Origin: Bacillota bacterium
Lineage (GTDB): Bacteria; Bacillota; SHA-98; Ch115
Length of the DNA: 64,000 bases
Direction: 5' to 3'
NCBI GenBank assembly: GCA_013178415.1
Contig: JABLXA010000011.1
Coordinates: 1 to 64,000 of the forward strand
Shown here: piece after piece, positions 46,120 through 55,004 of the stretch
Position numbering within the stretch: the stretch's first letter is position 1
Layout: every line of letters starts with the position of its first letter
Translations under genes and position numbers: made by a program
Notes under the pieces: model-generated
The model's database searches: none
Seen by the model: only the letters and a program-made list of their open reading frames with translations
What the model was told of the DNA's origin: nothing

Positions 46120-46158
46120 TGCCTCGGCATTCAGATTTATCTTCCGAGGCAGATTATA
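46120..46158 (-). promoter_or_regulatory. spoIIE -10 element and leader hairpin
   Basis: On the minus strand TATAAT (46153-46158) is followed at once by TGCCTCGG (46144-46151) pairing with CCGAGGCA (46120-46127), and the AGGAGG of spoIIE begins right after. The -35 is poor, as in Spo0A-activated promoters, but I see no clear Spo0A box. Confidence 0.5.
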
Positions 46159-46262
46159 ACACGGACCCCTCTCAGGAACGTGTTGGTTTATGTCCCCCGG
46201 AGTCAGCGATTATGCGACAAGCCTTCAAGAAATCCTTCAAAACATGAGGTCAGTCGAAAGGA

Positions 46263-47504
46263 TCATTCATGCCTCAAAGCCTGGATAGGATCCAGGTTTG
46301 CAGCCTTATATGCGGGGTATACCCCGAAGATAAGGCCCACAAGGCTGCTGGACGCGAATGCGATGATTATCGCAAAAGGAGAAACGACGGCCGGGATGGG
46401 AGACAGTGCCGACACAATCTTCGCGCCTATAGCGCCCAGGAGTATACCTACTATTCCGCCAACCAGACACAAGACTACGGCTTCCGTGACAAATTGTCGT
46501 AATATGTGGCTATTTTTGGCCCCGATGGCCTTTCGTATCCCGATCTCACGCGTACGTTCCGTCACGGTGACCATCATTATATTCATCACACCAATTCCGC
46601 CTACCAGGAGAGATATGCTTCCTATCCCGCCCAAAATGGCCGTCAATATTCCGAGGATCATCTTAGCTGATTCCAGCATCGACTCAGCGCTTTCGACACG
46701 AAATTTATGACCGCGACCAAATCTGCGTCGGAGGAAGTTCTCCATCTGTTCTTTGGCATCTCTGACCGAGTTGACATCTTTCGCCTGGGTCAACACAACT
46801 TGCGCCTGATCGACACCCAGGGCCCTCCTGGCCAGAGTGATGGGAAGGTAAGCGTACATATCCTCGGTATCCATTCCCCCGGAGAAAGCCCTTTGTCCTC
46901 TCTTCTTCATAATGCCAATGACGCTACAGATGGTGTCATTTACCCGGACGCGCCGTCCAAGGGGATCCATATTCCCAAAGAGGTAATCCGCAAGATCGCG
47001 TCCCAGCACGACGACTGCGCGCCTGCTCTGAATATCAGACTGGGAGAAGAATCTGCCTTCATCCATGGCAAGTCCTTGCATCCAGGCCAGTTCATCATTG
47101 GTGCATACAATGGTTGTCTTCTTCTCTTCACTTGCGAACTTGATCACGCCTCTTGCCGTTATCTGGGGACTCACATAAACTAGAGCCGGAGAGGATTGCC
47201 TAAGAAGCTCGACATCTTCCGGAGATATTGTGACAACCTGCCCCATCATTACATCCTGGTCGAAGTAATTGGGCTGGATGAACAACATAGTTGATCCCAA
47301 TCCCTCGAGCTGGCTTGTCACTTCTGTTCGGGCGCCTTCACCTATAGACACCATGGTTATCACCGAGGCCACTCCGATGACTATCCCCAGCAAGGTCAGC
47401 GCAGACCTGAGTTTATTCTGATAGAGACTAGATAGCGCCAGACGAAGATAATCTCTAAAGCCCATAGACATCTGCAACAGCCTGCAAAGATGCAGAATGT
47501 GCAA
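46263..47504 (-). CDS. ABC transporter permease, MacB/FtsX type
   Basis: 413 residues. One N-terminal membrane segment (LTLLGIVIGVASVITMVSIG near 38-57) is followed by a large extracytoplasmic MacB_PCD domain to about 270 and three C-terminal membrane segments (ILTAILGGIGSISLLVGGIGVMNIMM, VVLCLVGGIVGILLGAIGA, PFAIIIAFASSSLVGLIFGV). The RTREIGIRKAIGA motif near 315 couples to the ATPase. It exports peptides, antibiotics or lipoproteins in tripartite-like systems. The TTG at 47504 lies four bases after AGGAGG; an ATG 11 codons in is an alternative start. It is the last gene of adaptor-ATPase-permease. Confidence 0.92.
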   Translation of the reverse strand: MHILHLCRLLQMSMGFRDYLRLALSSLYQNKLRSALTLLGIVIGVASVITMVSIGEGARTEVTSQLEGLGSTMLFIQPNYFDQDVMMGQVVTISPEDVELLRQSSPALVYVSPQITARGVIKFASEEKKTTIVCTNDELAWMQGLAMDEGRFFSQSDIQSRRAVVVLGRDLADYLFGNMDPLGRRVRVNDTICSVIGIMKKRGQRAFSGGMDTEDMYAYLPITLARRALGVDQAQVVLTQAKDVNSVRDAKEQMENFLRRRFGRGHKFRVESAESMLESAKMILGILTAILGGIGSISLLVGGIGVMNIMMVTVTERTREIGIRKAIGAKNSHILRQFVTEAVVLCLVGGIVGILLGAIGAKIVSALSPIPAVVSPFAIIIAFASSSLVGLIFGVYPAYKAANLDPIQALRHE

Positions 47505-47541
47505 TCTTCCTCCTTCGGCAATATCGATGATAAGGCGAGTA

Positions 47542-48273
47542 TCACAAGGTCCTTGTGCCGAGAGCGCCTGGCTCGGGGGGAATGCCTGACAATTCTGGCA
47601 CGATCTCTCCGTCTCTTATGTATATGACCCGCTCCGCAAAGCTCGCAATGGTTGAGTCATGAGTCACCATCACTATCGTAATCCCGGTCTTGTTCATCTC
47701 CATTAGCAGATTCATGACATCCTTGCCTGACTTTGAATCAAGGTTGCCGGTCGGCTCATCCGCCAGGATGATAGAAGGATTGTTTACCAGCGCTCGTGCC
47801 ACGGCAACCCTCTGGGCCTGGCCTCCGGAAAGCTGATTTGGCCTGTGTCCCCACCTATCGCCGAGTCCTACGGCACGCAGCGCAGCCATGGCTCTCTCCC
47901 GTCTTTCCTTTAAACTCACACCGGCGTAAACAAGGGGAAGCTCCACATTCTCCACGGCTGTAAGCTTGGGCAAAAGGTTGAAGGTTTGAAACACAAAGCC
48001 CAGCTTCTTGTTTCGCACCTCGGCCAGTTCATCGGACGAGAGAGTGGAAACTTCCTTCCCGTCGAGCAAATATGACCCAGAGGTCGGCCTGTCAAGGCAG
48101 CCGATTATGTTCATGAGCGTAGACTTCCCGGACCCAGAAGGTCCCATGATGGCGATGAACTCACCGGATGAGACAGTAAGACAGACGCCCCTCAATGCAT
48201 GGACCTTCACTTCGCCAGAATTGTAGATCTTTGTTACATTGACAATCTCAATGGCATTACCCGAAGAACTCAT
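47542..48273 (-). CDS. ABC transporter ATPase, MacB/LolD type
   Basis: 243 residues. Walker [16 protein letters not shown] near 43, the Q-loop [14 protein letters not shown] near 91, signature [20 protein letters not shown] near 144, Walker [15 protein letters not shown] near 165 and the H-loop VTHD near 204 are intact. It powers the downstream MacB-type permease. The gene overlaps the adaptor gene by four bases (ATGA), giving translational coupling, and a 37-base gap separates it from the permease gene. Confidence 0.95.
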   Translation of the reverse strand: MSSSGNAIEIVNVTKIYNSGEVKVHALRGVCLTVSSGEFIAIMGPSGSGKSTLMNIIGCLDRPTSGSYLLDGKEVSTLSSDELAEVRNKKLGFVFQTFNLLPKLTAVENVELPLVYAGVSLKERRERAMAALRAVGLGDRWGHRPNQLSGGQAQRVAVARALVNNPSIILADEPTGNLDSKSGKDVMNLLMEMNKTGITIVMVTHDSTIASFAERVIYIRDGEIVPELSGIPPEPGALGTRTL

Positions 48274-49775
48274 GAAGGCGCCACCCCTACCTGGAGGCCA
48301 CTTCTCTGTTTTGCGGCTCCACTCTTATTTTCCTGCTTGGCCCTGATTCGATCCCCGTCCTTGAGGTTCTTCAATGCCCTGTAGTCACCAATTACGATCT
48401 TATCTCCAGCGCTCACTCCATCGAGGATCTCCACATCGAGAGCGGTCTCCATCCCGACCTTTACCGGGACCTCGCGCACACGATCTCCTTCTATTTTGAA
48501 GACTACCTTCCTCAAGCGGGAAGAGGCCCCGCCAAAATGAGCCTCGGGCCTATCAACTTCGCGTTCCACAATGGCCTGGCTTGGCACCAGGATGGCATCT
48601 TTTCGCTGATACACTGTGATTTCAGCATCCGCTCCCATGCCTGGCTTCAGAATCGCGGCCCCGCCCTCGAGTTCTATATCAACTTTGAATTTGGGGACAG
48701 AACCGTCCATTACCGCCGTAGGGGAGATCTTAACTATCTTCCCACGGAATTCGGTCCCGGGAACCGCGTCTACAGTTATCACCGCCCATTGGCCGGGACG
48801 GACTTTGGGAATATCAACCTCATCTACTCTGGCTTCTACAAGAAGGCGGCTTAGATCCAGGATATTCATAAGCAGCATACCTTCTTGCGCCTGCTGACCT
48901 TCCTTGACCAGCATATTTGCTACAACCCCGTCGATGCCGCTCTTCACAATGGCCGCCGCAATTCTGGCCTGGATGGCGCTCAAGGACGCCTTCATTTGCT
49001 TGAGGCGCATCTCAGCGGCATACCTGCGCCGGGTTTTATCACGCTCTGCATCCTGAGCCGCGGCCAAGGCAGTCTTTGCTTCCTTTACCTCAGCTTTAGC
49101 GATGGCGATATCCGCTTCATCAGGTCCTTTGAGCAGCTCTTCATATTGTTCCTTCGCCGCTCTATGCCTGGCTTCAGCCGTCTTGACCTTGGACGCCGCC
49201 TCATCGAGCGTATTCTTTGCCACAGCCCCTTCGGCGAAAAGGGCTTTAGTGACCTCAAGGCTTTTCCGAGCCTCGGAAAGGGCCACCGATGCCTCATCCA
49301 GGGACGCCTTGGCCTGAGCAATCTGTGACTTACTGGGACCTGACTCCACGTCCTGTAATCTTGCCATCGCAGACGCCAGTCGCGCCCGGGCCTGCTCAAC
49401 TTGAGGATCCCGCCCGTCAGGGGCGAGGGATAATTCTGCCAGATCCGCTTCAGCTCCAGCTACCGCTGCCTTTGCCTCATTGAGTTGTATGGAAAGGTCG
49501 CGGGTATCAAAGACAAGTAAATCTTGCCCTTTTTTCACCTGATCTCCCTCTTGCGCCAGGATCCTCTCGATCGTTCCGGTGACTGCGCTCCGTATTTCCA
49601 ATGACTTGACGGATCTTATCTCGCCAGAACACGAAACTGTAACCTGAAATGCACCCTTTCTCGCCGTCCCGATTTCCACAAGAGTGCCTGTCGCCCCCTT
49701 TGTCCGCCTCGCAAGGAGGACGCTCCCGCTGATGATGATACCTATTATCAAAATCCCTGCTATCAACCTTTTCAC
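48270..49775 (-). CDS. HlyD/MacA-family efflux adaptor
   Basis: 501 residues. An N-terminal membrane anchor ([18 protein letters not shown]) precedes a lipoyl half-motif ([23 protein letters not shown] near 50). A long alpha-helical hairpin, rich in Ala/Glu, spans about 85-270 (coiled coil). The second lipoyl half and beta-barrel follow ([22 protein letters not shown] and [16 protein letters not shown]). In a Gram-positive it would sit outside the membrane and help the ATPase-permease pair. The start is GTG with only a weak GGAT upstream. It is the first gene of the operon. Confidence 0.92.
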   Translation of the reverse strand: MKRLIAGILIIGIIISGSVLLARRTKGATGTLVEIGTARKGAFQVTVSCSGEIRSVKSLEIRSAVTGTIERILAQEGDQVKKGQDLLVFDTRDLSIQLNEAKAAVAGAEADLAELSLAPDGRDPQVEQARARLASAMARLQDVESGPSKSQIAQAKASLDEASVALSEARKSLEVTKALFAEGAVAKNTLDEAASKVKTAEARHRAAKEQYEELLKGPDEADIAIAKAEVKEAKTALAAAQDAERDKTRRRYAAEMRLKQMKASLSAIQARIAAAIVKSGIDGVVANMLVKEGQQAQEGMLLMNILDLSRLLVEARVDEVDIPKVRPGQWAVITVDAVPGTEFRGKIVKISPTAVMDGSVPKFKVDIELEGGAAILKPGMGADAEITVYQRKDAILVPSQAIVEREVDRPEAHFGGASSRLRKVVFKIEGDRVREVPVKVGMETALDVEILDGVSAGDKIVIGDYRALKNLKDGDRIRAKQENKSGAAKQRSGLQVGVAPS

Positions 49776-50069
49776 AAGATCCGGCGCAGGATTGCCCCCG
49801 ATTTATTGGAAGGAGGAATGCGCCTGCCTCCTTTCTTTTGCTTGGCACGGAGGTGACCCCGTGCCCATGCGGCCTTGATTGCTGTTATTTCCAAAACCGG
49901 TACCTTTAGACTAATCATATCGAGTTTTATTCATTTCGTCAGGCGCTGATATGAGATTTTGCGTGGATTTTACTTTGATACATCTTAGCGATGACAGGAA
50001 AATCGAATCCCATGCATAAGATATCTTTGATGTGGGCAATAAGCGAGGATCTAAAAGGAGATGATCTAG

Positions 50070-50777
50070 ATGGCGATAAACGAAATGGAACCGACAAATG
50101 GCAATACACGAAAGGCACATAGAGGAGTTATTGAAAGGCTGCTGACGATACTGGTGGACCCAGGAAGCATATTCAAGGATATCATTGAAAAACCTGATTT
50201 CATGGGTCCCATGACCATTATCGTCATAACGGCTGCTCTTTCGATGCCGTCGACAGCCTATACCCTTCAACAGATTCCTGAAATGGCCCCGGGTCAGGCG
50301 CAAAATATCCCAATAAATGTTACAGCATCAGCCATCATCGGATCCATCTCATCTTTGATCGCCCTCGCCATATGGTGGCCTATTAGAGCCGCGATCTTCC
50401 TGGGAATTGGAAACATTTTTAAGGCCAAACTGGATTTCAAACAGAGCCTTGCGGTGTCTGGATATCTGAACTACCCGTCGCTGCTTTCCGGACTTGTCTC
50501 AGCTATCACGATATGGAGCGCGGGGAGACCGGTCACTCCCGGGCTGGGAATGGCGCTATCCTTCTCAGAACTCTCGACCCCCCGTGGGGTACTGCTCAGC
50601 AACCTGAATATCTTCGCGCTAATGTATATATTCCTCAGCGTATTTGGTCTGTCAGAACTCTGGAGAATCTCCAGGGCCAAAGGACTCATAGCTACAATCA
50701 TCATGTGGTCGGCAGTGCTTGGCATTCAGGTTGCCATAGCAGGGCTGACGGCCGGGTTACGCGGCATTGCTCAGTAA
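50070..50777 (+). CDS. YIP1-family membrane protein
   Basis: 235 residues with five predicted membrane segments: MTIIVITAALSMPSTAYTL, IIGSISSLIALAIWWPI, SGYLNYPSLLSGLVSAIT, LNIFALMYIFLSVFGL, and IATIIMWSAVLGIQVAIAGL. The N-terminal RLLTILVDPGSIFKDIIEKPDF is the typical lead-in of bacterial YIP1 proteins, whose function is unknown. AAGGAG precedes the ATG by nine bases. It is monocistronic and divergent from the efflux operon. Confidence 0.85.
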   Translation: MAINEMEPTNGNTRKAHRGVIERLLTILVDPGSIFKDIIEKPDFMGPMTIIVITAALSMPSTAYTLQQIPEMAPGQAQNIPINVTASAIIGSISSLIALAIWWPIRAAIFLGIGNIFKAKLDFKQSLAVSGYLNYPSLLSGLVSAITIWSAGRPVTPGLGMALSFSELSTPRGVLLSNLNIFALMYIFLSVFGLSELWRISRAKGLIATIIMWSAVLGIQVAIAGLTAGLRGIAQ

Positions 50778-50839
50778 GCAGCGGCGCCGTGGCATATAAT
50801 AAGACGACGCCGCGCGCAAACAACCCTATGATGAGGAGC

Positions 50840-52678
50840 TTAATCACCCGCCACCAGGTCAACAAACTTGAAAGCTAGAGTATCCACCAAGCCACGGTTC
50901 GTGAGCCTGAGTTCGGGTAATACCGGCAACGAAAGCAGCGCCATGGTCATAAAGGGAGAAACAAGCTGGCACCCAAGCTCCTTCCAGGCCCTTGCCAGGC
51001 TTTCAACCTGCCTCGATACTTCCTCCACAGGACGATCAGACTGTAGCCCCGCTATCGGCAATTCAACCAGCGCGAGGACCCGGCCGCGGTCTACTGCCAC
51101 CATTCCTCCCTCACATTGAGCCAATACATTGCCTGCATATGCCATATCCTCATCATTCATGCCTACTATCAGAAGGTTATGGCTATCATGGGCCACAGTT
51201 GACGCCACGGCGCCCCTATCAAAACCGAAGCCCTTGACAAATCCCAATCCCATCGTGCCTGTAGCATGATGCCGCTCAACCACAGCGATCTTCGCCACAT
51301 CATGCTCCTTTGACGCCGAGATGATGCCGCCATCCTCAACCGGCAGTTCAAGTATGATGTTTTCGGTCCCCACTTTACCTTCCATCACCTTCATGACCCG
51401 AGCCCGTACAACTTTGCCATTCCACCCCGAGGTCCCATCACTGAACCGGCCGGCCTTCACTTCAAAATCCTGAGATTGAAGCGAGCGTTTCAAATGTACG
51501 GAGTGCCTTACGAAATCAGGATATTCCACAGCTGGCATATCAACCAGCAGACTTCCGTCCTCTGCAATCAAGACCCCATCTGTAATAACCCGGGATACCG
51601 CAACATCCGCCAGGTCGCGCAACATGAGGATATCTGCGTATCGACCAGGGGCGATGCTGCCAAGATCGCGATCCATGCCAAAGCATTCAGCTGTGTTGAT
51701 GGTGACCATCTGTATGGCGCGAATCGGATCGAGCCCTTCTTCAATGGCGCGCTTGACAACATGGTCGAGATGCCCGACGCTGAGAAGCGTATCTGGGTGC
51801 ACGTCATCGGAAACCAAGATAGCATGCCTTGAATCAATCCGGCTTTCAGTTATTGCCTTTATGGTAGCCTTGACATCGAGCCAGGCCGAACCTTCCCTGA
51901 GCTTGGCATACATCCCATAGCGAAGTCTGGCCAGGGCATCTTCTTTCCGCGTCGATTCATGACACGAACTTATCCCGGCAGCGATATATGCCTGAAGTCC
52001 CTTGCCGACATCCGGGATTGAATAATGCCCGGTCACGATCTTGCCGGCGTCCAGAGTCGCCTGGATTTCCGCATGAACCTCCGGATTTCCGGAAAGCACA
52101 CCAGGGAAATTCATCATCTCCCCAAGGCCTGCGATCCCCTGCCAGCCCATGGCTTCTCGTATCTCAGACGCGCCAAATGTCGCCCCAGCGTCCTCGAATC
52201 CAGGAGCCGCCGGCACGCATGAAGGCACTGTGGCAAATACCTTAAGCGGGAGATGCCTGCCTTCTTCTAGCATCACCTGAATGCCAGGTAGTCCCAGCAC
52301 ATTTGCGATCTCATGAGGATCCATGAAAATGCCAGTAGTCCCATGAGGTAGCACAGCTCTCGCAAATTGGGTGACTGTCACCATGCTGCTCTCAACGTGA
52401 ACATGTCCATCCAGAAAGCCGGGGACAAGATAAAAACCTTCGCCCTGAATCACTTCAGTATCTTGCCCCACCAGGTCTGAAGCGTCTCCTACGCGCACAA
52501 TCCTCCCATATTTCACAGCCACATCCGTATCAGGGAGTATCTCGCCTGTATGGACATTCACAAGGATTCCCTTTCGAATCACAAGATCTGCGGGCTCCCG
52601 TCCCATAGCGGCAGCCACAAGTTTCTGTGTCAGCTCCGCAAGTGGTCGACGAAAAAGCTTGTATGGCTTATACATCAT
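50840..52678 (-). CDS. ade: Adenine deaminase
   Basis: 612 residues of the amidohydrolase superfamily, normal for Ade. After the N-terminal PADLVIRKGILVNVHTGEI beta-domain come VPGFLDGHVHVESSMVT near 90 with metal-binding His-x-His, HGTTGIFMDPHEIANVLG near 118, GHYSIPDVGKGLQAYIAAGISSCHEST near 225, LVSDDVHPDTLL near 290, and the C-terminal HDSHNLLIVGMNDEDM near 500. It deaminates adenine to hypoxanthine. The ATG at 52678 is favoured by family alignment; GAGAGG lies 14 bases upstream. It is downstream of two Gfo/Idh/MocA genes across a large hairpin, so cotranscription is possible. Confidence 0.95.
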   Translation of the reverse strand: MMYKPYKLFRRPLAELTQKLVAAAMGREPADLVIRKGILVNVHTGEILPDTDVAVKYGRIVRVGDASDLVGQDTEVIQGEGFYLVPGFLDGHVHVESSMVTVTQFARAVLPHGTTGIFMDPHEIANVLGLPGIQVMLEEGRHLPLKVFATVPSCVPAAPGFEDAGATFGASEIREAMGWQGIAGLGEMMNFPGVLSGNPEVHAEIQATLDAGKIVTGHYSIPDVGKGLQAYIAAGISSCHESTRKEDALARLRYGMYAKLREGSAWLDVKATIKAITESRIDSRHAILVSDDVHPDTLLSVGHLDHVVKRAIEEGLDPIRAIQMVTINTAECFGMDRDLGSIAPGRYADILMLRDLADVAVSRVITDGVLIAEDGSLLVDMPAVEYPDFVRHSVHLKRSLQSQDFEVKAGRFSDGTSGWNGKVVRARVMKVMEGKVGTENIILELPVEDGGIISASKEHDVAKIAVVERHHATGTMGLGFVKGFGFDRGAVASTVAHDSHNLLIVGMNDEDMAYAGNVLAQCEGGMVAVDRGRVLALVELPIAGLQSDRPVEEVSRQVESLARAWKELGCQLVSPFMTMALLSLPVLPELRLTNRGLVDTLAFKFVDLVAGD

Positions 52679-52732
52679 GACAATGACATGCGCCTCTCTT
52701 TGCCTCCTGGCGGCTAACTTGAAAGATCTAGG

Positions 52733-52794
52733 GAGCCTGGCGCAGAAAGCCCCATTCCAGTGGCGCAGCAGTTGAGCCGCGACGCGCCAGGCTC
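52733..52794. other. Large inverted repeat upstream of ade
   Basis: GAGCCTGGCGC (52733-52743) and GCGCCAGGCTC (52784-52794) form a perfect 11-bp stem with a 40-base loop containing further GC-rich pairing. It lies between the dehydrogenase gene stop and ade, without a T-run. Confidence 0.5.
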
Positions 52795-52828
52795 TATGTG
52801 TGCTAAGCCTTGAGTGCAATACAAGCAT

Positions 52829-53824
52829 TTACTGGCCCAATATTTCTTTCAACTCCACGGGCCGCCCGAGCTTGGAGGAACGGTAAGCGCCCAAGGCGAC
52901 GGCCATAGCATGCATACCATCCTCTCCTGTGGCGAAAACAGGACCGCCCTCCTCAACAGCCTTTACAAATGATTTGACCATAAGAAGGTCCATGTTATCT
53001 CCCCAGTGCCGGAGCGCGACCCCCTTCTGCCTGCCGTCATATGCAATGAATGATTGGGCAAAGGCGTCGACATAGAGCACTCCCTCGGTGCCAACTATCT
53101 CCATCGTGACGTCCCCCCAGGTGGGGAAGCTCTGGGGCCTTGACCAGCTGGCGTCTAATGTCGCAAAAACCCCGCCGGAGAATTTCATATTTAGCACGCC
53201 ACAATCATCCACCGGTATGTCGTAGATCCTTGTGCCAATTTCTGCATAGACCGTTGTCACTTCCTGATCTAAGAACCAGCGCATTAGATCAGTCACATGA
53301 ACGGTGTGATCCATCACGGCCCCCCCGCCTGCAAGAACAGGATCAACGAACCATCCACCGGGCATCTTGCCGCGATTGGTCCCATTTATCGCCAGCACCT
53401 TTCCGATATCCCCATTCCTCACTATTTCTCTAGCGCGCAGGATAGGAGGCGCATTCCGCACGGGGAAAGCCGTGGCAAGCTTCACGTTCGCCCGTGAACA
53501 GGCATCTATCATGGCCCTTGCGTCTTCCACGGTAGTTGCGATGGGCTTCTCGCAGAGCACATGGCATCCAGCCTTTGCGGCAGCCAGAGCGATATCTTTA
53601 TGGTTTACATTTTCTGAACAAATAACCACAGCGTCAGGGTGAGCCCCAAGAAGCGCGTCATAATCCGGGAAATATCTCACGCCGAATGATTCAGCGGCGG
53701 CCCGGCCCCTCGCTTCCACGGGGTCGGCAACTCCGACGAACTCTACGTTTTCAAGAGATTTGAGGCAGCTTGCATAACTCGGAGCGTGTACATGGGCAAA
53801 ACTCATGATCCCTATGCGTACCAT
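52829..53824 (-). CDS. Gfo/Idh/MocA-family oxidoreductase 1
   Basis: 331 residues. An N-terminal NAD(P)-binding Rossmann domain (RIGIMSFAHVHAPSYASCL, VVICSENVNHKDIALAAAKAG and HVLCEKPIATTVEDA near 85-100 with the EKP catalytic Lys) is followed by the alpha/beta substrate domain (GGGAVMDHTVHVTDLMRWFL near 165). The usual GxGxxG reads GIMSFAH, a common variant. Relatives oxidise or reduce sugar and inositol hydroxyls. GGGGGGAG precedes the ATG. It is 12 bases from a second, divergent paralogue, suggesting consecutive steps on one sugar. Confidence 0.92.
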   Translation of the reverse strand: MVRIGIMSFAHVHAPSYASCLKSLENVEFVGVADPVEARGRAAAESFGVRYFPDYDALLGAHPDAVVICSENVNHKDIALAAAKAGCHVLCEKPIATTVEDARAMIDACSRANVKLATAFPVRNAPPILRAREIVRNGDIGKVLAINGTNRGKMPGGWFVDPVLAGGGAVMDHTVHVTDLMRWFLDQEVTTVYAEIGTRIYDIPVDDCGVLNMKFSGGVFATLDASWSRPQSFPTWGDVTMEIVGTEGVLYVDAFAQSFIAYDGRQKGVALRHWGDNMDLLMVKSFVKAVEEGGPVFATGEDGMHAMAVALGAYRSSKLGRPVELKEILGQ

Positions 53825-53836
53825 CTAGACTCCCCC

Positions 53837-54820
53837 CTATAGATTGATGACCTTGCCGGCTTCGGCTGATTTGACGGCGCTGAGGCTGATTCTCAGTGCC
53901 TCGAACGCATCTTGAGGAGTGACCCTTGGTTGGGATTCACCTTTTATGTAGCCGACGAAATTGGCAAGCTCAGCGAGGTAAGGGTTTTTTTCCTCCAGCG
54001 GGCTCTCTGGCACCGCCACCCCGCCCGGACCGGCTTGAGAAATCGCTCTGGATAGACTTATGGGGGCAGATGCGCGACTATCGAAATTCATCATGCCAGT
54101 CTTGCCTGCCACCTCAAATTTATACCAGAAACCGCCTGGATGAGCCCAGCTCCCTTCCACATGGGCTATGGCGCCAGATTTCAGCCTGAGGGTCGTAAGG
54201 GCGTACTGAAGAGGAGCGGCGGTGAATATTGACTGGGTGTAAATCCTTTCGACATCTCCAAAACACCAGCGGACAAAATCGAAATCATGGATACTCAGAT
54301 CCACCAGCATCCCCGCGGATTTACTGATATCCCTATACCAGTCCTGCCACCCGCGAGGAAAAGGTCCTCCGCGCCCGAAACGAGCGACTGCGATCTGGCC
54401 CAATTCACCGCTTGCAACGGATTCTCTCAGCATTTCATATTCCGGGAAGAATCTCAGCACATGGCCGACGGAGAACTTTACGCTCTCCCGTTCACATGTC
54501 CTTATCATATCTTCGGCATCCTCAAGGGTTAAGGCTATGGGTTTTTCGCAGAAGACATGCTTACCTGCCCGCGCAGCCTTGATTACCCATTCTTTGTGAA
54601 GGTAAGTCGGAAGACATACATCAATAATATCTATGCTTGCATCTTCTACTACTCCCATTGGATTGGCCGTAGCTCGGGCACCCAGGCTATCTGCGAGGGA
54701 ACTGGCCTTTTCAGCATCAATGTCAGCTATCCATACCAGCTCTGCATCCCTGATCCTCTTATAGCAACCTGCATGGACTCGTCCCATGGTACCGGCGCCT
54801 ATCACACCAACGCGATACAT
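53837..54820 (-). CDS. Gfo/Idh/MocA-family oxidoreductase 2
   Basis: 327 residues from the ATG at 54820. The Rossmann motif is VGVIGAGTMGRVHAGCYKRI; DVCLPTYLHKEWVIKAARAGKHVFCEKPIALT-type sequence near 65-97 carries the EKP Lys, and GMLVDLSIHDFDFVRWCFGDV near 163-183 the substrate-site Asp-x-x-x-His. AAAGGGG stands eight bases before the chosen start; an ATG two codons upstream (54826) is possible. It is the first gene of the unit with the second dehydrogenase and ade. The substrate is unknown. Confidence 0.92.
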   Translation of the reverse strand: MYRVGVIGAGTMGRVHAGCYKRIRDAELVWIADIDAEKASSLADSLGARATANPMGVVEDASIDIIDVCLPTYLHKEWVIKAARAGKHVFCEKPIALTLEDAEDMIRTCERESVKFSVGHVLRFFPEYEMLRESVASGELGQIAVARFGRGGPFPRGWQDWYRDISKSAGMLVDLSIHDFDFVRWCFGDVERIYTQSIFTAAPLQYALTTLRLKSGAIAHVEGSWAHPGGFWYKFEVAGKTGMMNFDSRASAPISLSRAISQAGPGGVAVPESPLEEKNPYLAELANFVGYIKGESQPRVTPQDAFEALRISLSAVKSAEAGKVINL

Positions 54821-54920
54821 CCACATTGCCCCTTTCCGAAAAATGATGTACGAGCCAAGTATATCAGATTTTGGCAACACATTCAATCGCACATGATGGC
54901 CAAGCAATCATGGCATAATA

Positions 54921-54949
54921 TAGCAATGTAGTGAATACCATGATATAAT
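54921..54949 (+). promoter_or_regulatory. Extended -10 promoter of the phosphohexomutase gene
   Basis: TATAAT at 54944-54949 is preceded by TGA (extended -10). A weak -35, TAGCAA, lies 17 bases upstream. Confidence 0.6.
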
Positions 54950-55004
54950 ACAGGCTGTCCAATAATCAGGATACAGAATATATATGCCCCAGGGAGTGAT
55001 CGCT

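Noticed and set aside
49507-49848. 113-codon frame overlapping the start of the efflux adaptor.
   Set aside because: Out of frame with the conserved adaptor and without motifs.
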